64,000 bases of DNA, taken from assembly GCA_946406115.1 (NCBI GenBank), contig OX291545.1:744001-808000 (forward strand), read 5' to 3'. Both the position numbers and the translations under genes were made by a program. Below the pieces are notes generated by a model. The model was not told where the DNA came from. It ran no database searches and saw nothing but the letters and a program-made list of their open reading frames with translations. Of this stretch, positions 1 through 11,010 are shown one piece after another; the stretch's first letter is position 1, and each line of letters opens with the position of its first letter. This DNA is from Apoda limacodes (Eukaryota; Arthropoda; Insecta; Lepidoptera; Limacodidae).

Positions 1-690
1 TATTTTTTGTCAATAAGTTTCATTCTTTATAAATGTTCGTAAAAATACTGAAAAATAATCGTCAAACTCAGAAGGAAAATAGTTAAAAATTAAAGTGGGA
101 GAAACTCTGCTTTATCTTTGACTTACCGGAAAATGATCCATAACAGTTGCAAATATAAAAAACAGCTTTTAAGTTCTAATTTGAACACGATGTAGGACAG
201 TATGCCTAAAAGCGTAAGTGTGACAGCTAGCGATATGACAGAACGCCTGCTACCGTCACAATTTTCATATTTTTTACGCCAGTACGTCTAGGGGTAGCCT
301 AACGTACTGTACTGTCACTGCACGTATAATTCATTTATTTCAACTGTTCCAGCATAATGTTCAAAAACTCACACTAAGACAATTTGTTCACGTACACATC
401 CGTATACTATTGTCCCTCCCTTACACGCACAATACGCCAATGAACGTCGTGTTTCTATATGTTTAGTAGACTAGTGCCTGCTTGTTGCTACAATATGTTT
501 TTAGTGTAAAGTGTTTTGTAAAATGTAAGTTTTGTTTAATTTAAATGTAATTATAGTATTGTATTAATTGGTAAGACAATACCAAGACAAGACGTTTTGT
601 AAATTTTTTGTTTTTAGCGCTTATTGATCTGTTAAGTTCGTTATTTGACCATTGAATTTTCAACACGAGTTTGTTGGCAGATGGCGTCAC
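1..690. other. AT-rich stretch, nothing recognised
   Basis: This stretch is AT-rich with stops in all frames. I see no splice-flanked coding segment, RNA gene or repeat that I can name. Confidence 0.5.
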
Positions 691-699
691 GGGATCCAT

Positions 700-807
700 A
701 TGATGTACAACAAAAAACGATTGCAACCTTTGTTTGAAGCAGCATCGACTGCTGAATCAAGTCAAGATCCGTTTGCCGATGACCAGGGCAATCCTGATTG
801 TTTTTAG
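700..807 (+). pseudogene. possible piggyBac-like transposase N-terminal remnant
   Basis: A 35-codon reading frame begins with two adjacent ATG codons and ends at TAG. Its second half reads SSQDPFADDQGNPDCF. A serine/acid stretch with DPFADD followed by a glycine/aspartate segment is common near the N-terminus of lepidopteran piggyBac-like transposases, and that is the only reason for the call. No DDE catalytic domain follows and no TTAA-flanked inverted repeats were found. A chance ORF is quite possible. Confidence 0.25.
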
Positions 808-889
808 GCATATCACGAGAGTTTGAGAAATGCCATCGAGATTACGGCATAGACACATTATGTTATTTTGCAAAAAATGATTATTATAT

Positions 890-2105
890 ATTTTTTTTTT
901 GACTGATTATGCAGTTGGCTGTTGCAGCCATCACTGCTTCACCGGGCTTTTAGGGGCGAATCGATGAAGCCTCAGCCCATATAGCGCCCAACGCTCAAGG
1001 GCTCTCCGCGGGGGGAGTCTCGGCTTGGGTTGTCGCTCTCGGGAAGTTCCCTCGACCGGCATGAGTCTCGAACCCGAAGGGAACTACTACGCCAGGAGGG
1101 GAGTACCCCGTTGTGCAGGTGCTGTTGCGATTGAGTGATACCTCGTGTATCTTTGCGAGCGCCGACGAACCCGGGGACGTCGTCGTCGTGTTAGGGGGGA
1201 TGCCATATTATTATTGAGTCATCATCTGGGGCCGTTAGTCCGTGCCGAGTCGGCCTAACGATAGTTTTACGACCATGCCGGGTCGGGGAGGATGATACAT
1301 TGTGGATTGCACAATTAGTCGATTCGGGTGAGTTTGTGTACGCTCGAAAAAGCGGACTGCCACGTCTTTGAAATATTGGGGAATCGTAGGCGTCTGCGGC
1401 GGGCCGCGTTGCGCTCAGTCATTAGCGACCTGATGTGCTGAGGCGGGATTAGGTGGTGGTAATCACCAACCGGCACTTGTCTTGAGCACTCGCCAACGGC
1501 GTCGGTCAGGTGACTAGTGAGTGAGTCGATAGCAACGTTTAAGTCAGTCGCGGAAGAGATTATATTGGGAACGCGATCTAGATGTGGCGAGCTGGGGTTT
1601 TCGAGCAATTGCCCGAATTTATCCCAGTCCGTCACGGTTCTAGTGTCGGGAGGAGTGTCTAAAGTAGAACCTAGTCGGAGGAGGACAGGGCGGTGGTCCG
1701 AGTCAAGTTCGTCAAGCACCTCTATAGAGCGAAATGTCAGCCTTACATTATTTAGAAGTGCAATGTCGAGCACATCAGGGTTGTTGCGAGTATTATGGGG
1801 AAAGTAATTGGGCGTCATGGAAGGATGATATCAAAGTTTAGTCTGTCAACTAAATCATCAAGGAGCCTCTCCATGAAGTTAATGAAGAGTTCCAACGACG
1901 GTGCTTACAATTTAGGTCGCCGGCAAGAATTGTGACAATTCCTTTCTTTTTGATTACGGAGACCGTCGCGTTGGCGTTAAAATAGCCGATGGAGACGGAA
2001 CGGGGTTTTTCGCTCGCAGTTGTGCAATCCACTTTGGTTTTAAGGTTTGGGGGCCACCCTACGGAGGGCGGCGTAGAACTGGCGAGGTTGTTATTTATTA
2101 GGAAT
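890..2105 (-). mobile_element. non-LTR retrotransposon remnant: endonuclease plus 3' region, RT missing
   Basis: Read on the minus strand, 2032-1850 contains the apurinic-type endonuclease motif ILAGDLNCKHRRWNS. After a frameshift, 1818-1315 continues with LDIALLNNVRLTFRS and the endonuclease core motif SDHRPVLLRL, then a basic RSLMTERNAARRRRLRF segment typical of the linker after the endonuclease in jockey-type LINEs. Beyond 1315 the sequence is GC-rich and closed in all frames. It ends in a T-run at 891-900, which is the poly(A) tail on the minus strand. The reverse transcriptase domain is therefore absent, and the endonuclease has lost the segment between its NAN and GDLN motifs. The 900-1310 tail closely resembles untranslated sequence I know from lepidopteran LINEs. 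Boundaries are approximate and no target duplication was found. Confidence 0.8.
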
Positions 2106-5040
2106 AGTGTTCCTAATATGAGTCTGATAATAATAAAAAAAAATATTTAAGTATATTTTATAAAACAAAATGTGAGAAATATTGTACTAAATAATAATAT
2201 TAATAACGTGGCCGTAATTTGTTTAATTGTTAAAGACGTACCTATACGCTATAAGACGTTCTGTCATATCCTATATCTAATAATGGCATGGCTTGTGACA
2301 GTACGGCTATATGCAATGTACGTTTTTTTTTTGCTTTATAGCAGGCTCAACTGAGGCAATACTGTACATCATCTTGTACCATTACTATCAGCAAGATCAG
2401 AGAGAAATAATGACGGTGTCGGTTTAAATATAGGTATACAAATGTACACTGTAGACCTGTGGTTAAATTTAGCCAGTTAATTTCTTTTTCAGGTTTCGAA
2501 AGACTGATTGTATATTTTATCACTTTAAATTTTGACTATTTAAGACGTCGTTATTTCATCCACAGTAAAATGCCATTAAATATATTCATGAGGGACTTTA
2601 TCAATTAGTGTCGAAAATTAAAGTTATTAAATCGAATCAGAAAATAATTTGTAAAACGCTCATTATACAAACAAAATATAAGAAACAGTCAACTTAATGA
2701 ACGTTTACTAAGTAATTTAGGTTTCTACACATAAACTGACTAAATTTAGTTCGATCCAGATAGGTTATTATGAAAAATAGATATACCTACATACATTATT
2801 TAACAAACTACCTACTATGTTTGTAAGTCTATGTAGTTGTTACCTACCTGAACGATGAACAAAGAAAGTATATGATGATCATTAACAAACATACCTACGT
2901 TACATCAGCGCCGAAGCAAATAGCGATGACGTAGGAATATCGATACAATACATACTTACTTGCATTTTTACCTACGACGGCACGGAGAAGCGAGAACGCG
3001 TAGGGTTAATAATTATACGTCATAACGTGCCTTTTTGTTCCTCGAACATATATAGATGGGGCAATAATAAATACCATATTCAACTACCTATGATCTTAAT
3101 AAGCAACCAAAGAATGTCCGTCGGGGGCTGTCATCCCTATTTCAAATTTCAACTCAAAAATGAAGATATCCTGTGTTACATTATGTTGTCGTAAAAACAT
3201 CTTCAATTTTTTGAACTAGCTGTACCCTGCTATTTTTCTTGCCCGCTAATGGTTCATTATAGCTTTGCCCACAATCGGGAGCGAAAGGATTCTGTGTTAC
3301 CTTATCCAAGACTCTTTGTGTGAAATTTCATACATATTCGTATTACCTTAACCTCTCCTTTCGAACAAATATCTATGAGCCTTGATAAATTTTAACGATT
3401 CATTATTTCTTTCTTTAACAATAGCTATCCATTATAAAAATTGCAAGATTGTATTGATGTAGCAATTATTGATCGCAACGTGGATCGGACGTTGCAAAAC
3501 TGTACGAGTATGCATGCAGTAACAATATCTACGGTATTTAGATCATTTAGATTGTCTACGTAAATACCTACATTTTGGAAATGAAATATTAGGGTTTTCT
3601 TAGCTTCGTATGAGTACAGATATTCATTATCTGTTACATCTTTTGAGGTCTTTGTGTAATTTTTACATGGGTATTTATAAATAGTGACAGTTCTACAAGG
3701 GTTCTTCGTCCTAAGACAAAAACGATCAGAGACCTTCTACTACTGCTACTGCGATAAATAATTAAATATCTATAATATAATATCTTGATACATATATTCA
3801 TAACCTATTAGCTGCTGGCCGCGACTTTGTCCGCGTCAAAATCAGGATGTGTATATTAAGGCGCGTAGCCAGGATTTGTATTCGGGGGAGGGATGAACAG
3901 TGCCAGCCTTAGGCTGTTTGCCAAGTAGAATAGACACGTTTTAAACTTGCGGTAAAATGGGTTGCGTTGCGACATTTCACGGCGTACACTAGGACACCGG
4001 GCTGTAATATTAACGCGAGCGTAGCGAGCGCGAATTTTTTCGATTCTGATAAGTATAGGTCAATCAATCAATGCTTAAGTGTGTGCACAATAATTCTCAC
4101 TTCCGCATGATGCTGTAATGGTTATCATACTTTTGTAAAATTTAAAAAATTCAAGACATAATGAACATAATGATTATTTTATTGTACCTATTAACCTTTA
4201 TGATATCTACGATGTTGTATGAAAACCTAGTAATTCTTGCAATAAAAGCCTTTATTACAGATTTAAAAAATGATTTCTTCTTCCTATTACAATTCAATAT
4301 ACTATAATTTTAACCTTCTGTTGTGTGAGACCGTAATACTGCGCACAACTGCCTCAGGATCCACAACCACATTCACATGAATACTCAGTAACGCCATCCC
4401 CGTAAGACGTTGGTTCAACATTGTGTTCCTTAAATAACCAAATGAATGACTGACTCGCTCGCTTTTTTTTTTTAATTATTTTCCAGCCTTTTTTCGAAGC
4501 TCTGAAAGTCTGTTGGAAATTAGATCCATTTAGCCCTACATAAACATGCCATCAAGCCAATAATCTTAACTTAACGCTCGCCGTTACTTGCTCATTGTAT
4601 TCAGTTCATCCTCTATATGTCTTTGATGCATTATTTTTACAGGTCTTCATAACACTATTGAAAGTCGTCGAATCCTTGACTTATTTTAAAAAATAAACAA
4701 GCAAAAACACGTCTCCATTGTTTAAATTCGCACTTAACCCCCCTGACTCGCTCGCCCGACAACCAGGGTTGCCAGGTATTTGTATTTGCCTTGTTCGGTG
4801 TTCGGTATGACAAAATACCGAAATAGTAGTGGTTCTGTTTTTATTTTACCCATTTGTAAGTTGAAATCCATCTTATTTAATTCTTGCGATGTAAAAAACC
4901 GAGAGTTCCTTGAGGTTTTTCTGCATTAAACTCTGCAAATTAACCTAAAATGCTGAGGTATTATTAATATTTTGCTTCTAAGGGAAAAAATGGCGTAAAA
5001 ATAATACAAATCAGTATTATTGTTTGAACCTAGTGTTTTG
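2106..5040. other. AT-rich stretch, nothing recognised
   Basis: No coding segment, RNA gene or clear mobile element can be supported here. A short piece near 3810-3840 (GCGACTTTGTCCGCG) and another near 4012-4040 (GCGAGCGTAGCGAGCG) look like edges of dispersed lepidopteran repeats, but they are too short to name. Confidence 0.4.
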
Positions 5041-5042
5041 AT

Positions 5043-5474
5043 TCAATATAGTTGAGGTTCCAGGTTTAAGGTAAGTATATGTAGGTACTTACAGCGTAGA
5101 AAATAAGTTTTTCCCCAGTTTGGTATTAAGTTCATCTGGCAATCTTGCCGAGAACGTGAGGCTTGCATGCGGCATACGTAGGTATCGGACGGAAACGTTG
5201 GGCGACACAAACCGATCGCGACACCCGCCGAAGTAAACCAAAAGGGGCCGACCAACTCAACGCGAGTGTTTCGGCATAAGCAAAGTAGTAGTTTAATACA
5301 CAGATTCTTGTCTGTCCGGGCCAGTCCGGGGTGACGACGACAGTGGCGCGGCGGCAAGGTTCGAAAGCGCCGAAAAAGTGCATCTGAATATTTGAAATTA
5401 CAAAGATTTCGGGGGGGGATACAACACCCAAATCCTCCCATCTGAATACGCGCATGTGTATATGTCGCAGGCAA
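5043..5474 (-). other. CpG-rich open segment, unrecognised
   Basis: About 430 bases are clearly richer in G+C and CpG than the surroundings and stay open in two overlapping minus-strand frames (143 and 107 codons). I recognise no domain or splice-flanked conserved exon. The peptide is rich in Arg, Cys and Pro, and two frames are open at once, which fits a CpG-rich repeat or regulatory stretch better than a gene. It abuts the inverted-repeat element at 5457-5735. Confidence 0.3.
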
Positions 5475-5735
5475 ATCGCATTACAATAAAATCGTTTTAC
5501 AATATGCCTAGGCAGATCGTAAAGTATAGATTATAATTTATCATATAACTGAACAGATTATTATATAAAGCTTGGCTGGAACGCTCCGCTCGCTTCGCTC
5601 GCTCCGCATCTACGTTTACGAAAGAGAAACTGAACCTAACCTAACATACATGACTTGTTCAGTGCGATTTCTGTTCTTTGCCTAGGCATATTGTAAAACG
5701 CCGAATTATACAATTTGCCTGCGACATATATGCTG
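5457..5735. mobile_element. MITE-like element with long terminal inverted repeats
   Basis: The left end reads TATGTCGCAGGCAAAT and then, about 25 bases in, TTTTACAATATGCCTAGGCA. The right end carries the reverse complements in mirror order: TTTGCCTAGGCATATTGTAAAA near 5678 and ATTTGCCTGCGACATA ending near 5733. Each arm is therefore about 55 bp with a few mismatches, around an interior of roughly 170 bp. TA occurs just outside both ends, consistent with a TA target duplication, but the AT-rich context makes this weak. There is no coding capacity. The interior includes a CGCTCCGCTCGCTTCGCTCG stretch also seen in other lepidopteran repeats. Confidence 0.7.
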
Positions 5736-7420
5736 ACGTGAAGCAAGTATTTCGATATCGTGTATGGTTTAGAAATAATCCATTGAGATAATTTAGCGTT
5801 TCCAGTCTGTATGTATATCTGTATAATAGTTTATTTTATGTTCACAGTCATATTCCTGTTCCCAACCTAAATATCGACTTTGACCCTCATATAACTTGAA
5901 AGCAAAGGCATTATTTGCATGCGAACAAGAAAACCTCACAGTCCACACAAAACCTTACCCTTTGTAATATTTGTTCGAATAAAGAATATATAAAGAAATT
6001 AATAACAAAATTATGATAATAATGTTCATAACTGGTAATATAAATTCTCAGGTATAAGCCAAGGTATAAACAAGGTAATTTATTAAATACAACCTTGTCT
6101 TCACTTCTTTGGCTAAATTCCAATAGTTTTTCCTTGACCAGTGCAGTTTGGAACATATACAAATGAGATATAAAAGAACATATCCATTATATAAAGAACC
6201 TTGGAAGCCCAGTGTGCAGACTGTGATGAATATCAAGGCAAATCTGTTCACGACCTATCAAACAATTTTAAATCCTTTTTGATTCTTTACTTACGAAAGC
6301 CTGCAGATTTTTTGTTTCGAGTCTGTCTGATATAGCCCCATTTAAAATGACTTGAGGATTGTGAAGCTGCATGTTTTTATAGGAACTACGTTAACGTTTT
6401 TAACCTAAACCTTCTTTAAAAGAAAATCGAAAACTAGGTCTATACGTTCAAATTTCATAGAAATATTGTATACAATTGAAAATATATGCAAATAAACATT
6501 TTTATAAATCTATTCAATATTTTTTTACAATTAAGACAAAATACCCACTATATTTTTAAAAATCGTGATAACATGAGTAGTTTTAGACAGAGAAGAATCG
6601 TTTTGTATGAAAACTTACAGCTTCACAGTCGTCTTAAGCGGTATTTTTTTAAAGCTACGTGACTGGCCTTTGAAGTATCTCACGCTGGTTATTTATCAAA
6701 GCTGATGTATAGTGATTTGCTTGCGTAAATCAGCGATTTAGTTAGTCTCGATCACGAGCGGCATGAGATCGAAATCCTCGATTTAGATTGTAGAAGTGGA
6801 GCGGATTGTGCTGACTTTTGTTAAGTACCTACTGAATATATTAAACTTGACCGCTTAAACAGCCAATTCCGGACCTAGCAGTGCCAGTTGGCAGACATTA
6901 TCTGTGACCAGTTTTGAGCGAATTTTGTCTATTGTCTGTAGTCTGTAGGCTTATGGTTTCAACGTCCTAGTTTCTGGATAAATAGGTCAACTAATAACAA
7001 AAAAAATTAAGGTGTGTATTTATTCTCTCATTTTTAAGTAACATATCGTATTTACATGGCTTAACCAGTCAGGCAGAACAGGACTCATTATTTCTGAGCG
7101 TTCAAATAACTTTAAATAATTTTGTTTTTTTTTTATTTTAACATCTGCTCTTACCGAATTCTAGGGTTTATTTTTTATACCTCACCCTAAATTAGGTATA
7201 TTTTTTTTAAACTCATCATAAATTTGAAACTTTCATTAAAGTACGATATGTCCTTACCTATCGAAAAAAGCAGCAGAATTAACTTTTCTTTTTCTAAATC
7301 GGTCGAAAAAATTATCTCGACTTTGACGTCTTGCAACACGCTTTAGAAAGGTAAAATGCAATCTAGTTACTTCTAAATATCTACATACAAATATGTTTTA
7401 TTTCTAAAGTATAACCACCA
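5736..7420. other. AT-rich stretch, nothing recognised
   Basis: Several short chance ORFs occur here but none resembles a known protein, and no tandem or terminal repeats were noticed. Confidence 0.4.
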
Positions 7421-7424
7421 AACA

Positions 7425-8900
7425 TAATAATATGGTGGCTGAGAAAAGGAACATAGGGTGAATGAGCCATATATCAGCCCCCTAACTTTTTTTTTAACTT
7501 TAAATGGTTACTACGTTCTCATAATAAACAATAACCTAAGACTCTCACTCGTTACTTGTAATGTTGAGTTTGCATTATTATGCATAAAAATGACGAAATA
7601 CTAGAAAAACTAATAAAAAAACATGTTTTTGTGAATTTTGTGGTATTTTCAAAATTTCAGCCGCCTTGGATGTAATATAATAACAGCCTCATGCGTACCA
7701 AACATCAGCCTAGCATTTTTTCGTGATTTTAGAAGCTTATGCTCTAAGATTTGATAGAAATATATTTACCATACATTTAGGCCATGTGATTCGTTGCTAG
7801 TGGCAAAGAAAATTCATACTAGGTACTACTAGCTTTCATCCGCTACTTCGCCTGCGTGGGATTCTTACGTGAACCTCTGATTTAACAGAGTTAAAAAGTA
7901 TGATGTGTTTGTCTTTGTTCCTCCATCTACCCTTTACCGAAAATCAAGTAGACCCTTGAATCGTCGACATATATAAAGCCTCCTAAGTTCAGATATATTG
8001 CAGCAGTGGTGCGGTGATGTAGTTGGTGAAAAGAAACAATCCCCTAAATAATGATATGAGTGCGTGTTCAACCAGTGTTTACCACCTCATGGGGATAAAA
8101 ACCGTAAAGGTTTAAAGATAAAAAAATAACTTAAACAAAATAATGGAAAAGACTTATGGCTATGATTGTACTCCACAATTAATTTGTTATTATTTTAGTT
8201 AATAAATGAAGATATAGTCATATGAAAGCTAAGGAAGCTGCTACTAAATGAAGCTATACTAGATAAAAATATTTTAATAAAATATGTTTAAGTACAAAAA
8301 AGTACAATCGCTAACAAAAATAGATATTTTATTAAAAAAATATAAGTGGTGGCTGATATTTGGAACAGTTCCGGTACCAAAGTTCAGCCACCCCGGCTGT
8401 TATATGGCACTCCATACAAACAAATGGACCAAACGTCAGCGCTCTATTAAATTCTAAATCCAGAGGAAAATTTACTTAATCTTTCTTATAAACTGTGTGA
8501 AATATTCATAGTTGTTTAACTAAATTATAAAGACATATCTAAGCATCAAAGCAAGTGCAATATCGCTTATTTAGTGTCCAGCAAAATCACGCCTTTTTCT
8601 TGAAATTTGCATGTATCGGCACAACGATCAGTGAAATGGAGATTGAAAGAGCCCTAACGAAGGGATAGGCACGATAATTGGAAGATTACGTTGTAAATAT
8701 ATATTCTTTTAATAAATAGCCCATAGTTGAAGATATGGCATGTTACTTCTTATTTATTACAGAAAAAAGCACGCCCGGCTGATATTTGGGGGGAGGCTGG
8801 TCATAGGAGCATTTACCCTACTTTTTATTTATCACAGGAAAAAGAACGCCCGGCTGATATTTGGGGGGAGGCTGGTAATAGGAGCATTCACCCTATAAAA
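7425..8900. repeat. cluster of CCAAA-YR-TCAGCC-type motifs in both orientations
   Basis: A roughly 13 bp motif recurs: ACCAAACATCAGCC near 7698, GGTGGCTGATATTTGG near 8346, ACCAAAGTTCAGCCACC near 8373, ACCAAACGTCAGC near 8428, and CGGCTGATATTTGG near 8777 and 8852. Weaker forms occur near 7465 and 7655. Two copies face each other around 8346-8390 and form an imperfect hairpin. The block may be one decayed mobile element with subterminal repeats, but its ends are not clear. Confidence 0.5.
8750..8898 (+). repeat. two-copy tandem repeat, period 75 bp
   Basis: Two adjacent units share CGCCCGGCTGATATTTGGGG, GAGGCTGGT and ATAGGAGCATT with few differences. The period is 75 bp, a multiple of three, so a short reading frame at 8727-9005 passes through both copies and repeats the peptide RPADIWGEAG. 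I regard that ORF as a by-product of the duplication and not as a gene. Confidence 0.75.
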
Positions 8901-8904
8901 AGCC

Positions 8905-10630
8905 ACACGATTAACACCTGTGTGGACTGTAAACATTTGTCGACCTTAAAATACAAGACAAATGCTTGTATTAGTTCAAGTGCTTTTTTTCAAGGAATTG
9001 TATGAGTAATATTTACAGGTTTTACCTGCAAAAAAGTTGGTAAAAGTATGGCCGCGTAAATGTTCATTCTTCCGTCCGTGACTCACTTTACTGCCAAAGT
9101 GCCTAATAAACACGGCCAAGTGCAACCGCAAACACAGATAAATGAAATAAACGACAATAAAATGTTACTTTAAAGAAAGTTAGTTTGACAATAATTCTTA
9201 CGCTTTCATGCCGCCATAGCCGCACGCTGTTGCAGCGGCTGTGATAAGCTAAAGCGAATTGATTATTTGAAAACGCTTAATATATTTAAAATGACGCTAG
9301 CCTAATTTTGGGGTTACGTACGTAAGGCTTATATAGTAAAAAGAAACCCTTATAATGAGATGTCAATGTCAGTACGAGTATATTGACTGTATTTTCCTCC
9401 CCAATAATACACGCAAAGTTTTTGAAAATGAAGGTATCATATTTAAATCAACTTTATTAATTGCAAAACCATATTTTTCTCATGTATGTACCTACGTACG
9501 TAACTTACGAATATTTTACAGATAAACAGAAAATAATAGAGAAACTGTTAAAAAAGTAAAACTGAATAAAATTTTGATATTCTTATTAAGTAACTACCCA
9601 CGGGGCGTGCTAGTCGAGATGCCATGAACCTATAACTACTGGAAAGTTATTAGGCCAGTTACCTTTAAAAGAATAATCGCTTTTTTTCTTTATTTTGAAA
9701 TTAAGTGATAAAATAGAAGATTGAACAAGAAGTGAAAAAGGCACATTTTAAGCGTGGACAAAGTTAAACCTGAGAGTAATGAAGTTCAAGCGGAGCGAGT
9801 AATTCTAAGGTGCGAGATGAACCTTATTTCTAACCGACTCTAAGGTTCATTTTCTATATTCGAGGGATATATTTTTGTTTTATATATGTTAACCGATTTC
9901 TCCGTCAATTCCAAACCGATTTCAAAAAATGTTTTATTATTTGGTTATTATCCCTAGGTGGTTCCATGTTAATAAAGTGGATTTAAAACTTAAACTTTTG
10001 GAGAAAAAAAATTATGTTAATTTGAACACTTTTTATGTTGATAATTCTATAAAATTTTGTTACAAGTATGGATGTTTTTAATGTAATAGTTTGAAGCTTT
10101 AAAAGCTTTTATTTTACAAATTCTGCACTCTGTTTTTTTGTTATGACGAACTCGTATAGTATGATAATATGATTTTCTTATATCTTCGCTTATTCAAATT
10201 GCTAACAATATATTTCACTATATTTCATTGGCCTCCACTAGTAAAAAATAAATAAAAATTTTAAATTCTTGTGTTGAAAAAATTTACTCGCTAATCAGTG
10301 GTACAAATGTAATTTTTCAAGTGGGAGTGGTAAAGATATTTTTGTTTTTTAATACACCTGCTTATGGATGTATTACATTTTGAAGTAACAATGTAAAATA
10401 AGAGAATTATTATTTGTCGCTTGCCTTGTATTGTTGTAGGGTTGAACAATTAATATTGCTTGACTGTTGTATAAACAGGTTGTCGAAATGAAACTGGAAG
10501 ACTGCAGTACTAATATTTAGGTATCTGGTCTTTCTGTCGTAGGTCATTGAGAAAGTCTGATAAAATAGAAGAAATGTAAAAATCTTATTGTAACCTATGG
10601 CAAAGTAGCCTATCTTTAAACTTGGAGTAC
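8905..10630. other. AT-rich stretch, nothing recognised
   Basis: No gene, RNA or named repeat can be supported. A GCGGAGCGAG piece near 9790 resembles repeat interiors found elsewhere in the window. Confidence 0.4.
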
Positions 10631-10639
10631 TTACTTAAA

Positions 10640-11010
10640 AGACCGAAGCACAGTATTTCACTTTGGGGCAAAGGTTGGTAATCTAAGTCCGGCTGCACTT
10701 GGAGTACTGCTACTATATCTGGGCAGCTGGAAAGGTTGTAAGGTTGAATACATATAGTTGATGATCTTAAGATCAAGCGGTATTGAGTCCTGGCCTAAGG
10801 AGAGGCTTTGCAGATGTGTGTTCTTCCGCTTGTTTAAGGAATATGTTCTGAGGAATTGTTTGTCATGTTGCTGGCGGCTTTATCGCACGCTATCGCGGCA
10901 GGGAGTTTATCTCACACGTTAAACGAAAACGGTTACGCTCAGTGCGATTTCAAACGTTCAGGGTGGTGGTGTGAGTTTCCTGCTGAGGTTTTCTCAAAAG
11001 TTTTTGAAAA
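10640..11010 (+). pseudogene. old, highly diverged LINE fragment (family of 17280-20935)
   Basis: With frameshifts this plus-strand stretch follows the C-terminal part of the 988-aa LINE protein. GCACAGTATTTCACTTTGGG corresponds to the AKQ-FTSGQR segment, TGGAGTACTGCTACTATATC to MEYCCHLW, and TGTTCTGAGGAATTGTTTG to CSEELF. A stretch equivalent to TARHRQGIHSHTLEPKWSR and an ending equivalent to LPAKVFSK follow. It is much more diverged than the other copies, so it is probably an older insertion. No poly(A) tail remains. Confidence 0.65.

Noticed and set aside
10585..10776. 63-codon minus-strand ORF
   Set aside because: It is antisense to the diverged plus-strand LINE fragment 10640-11010.
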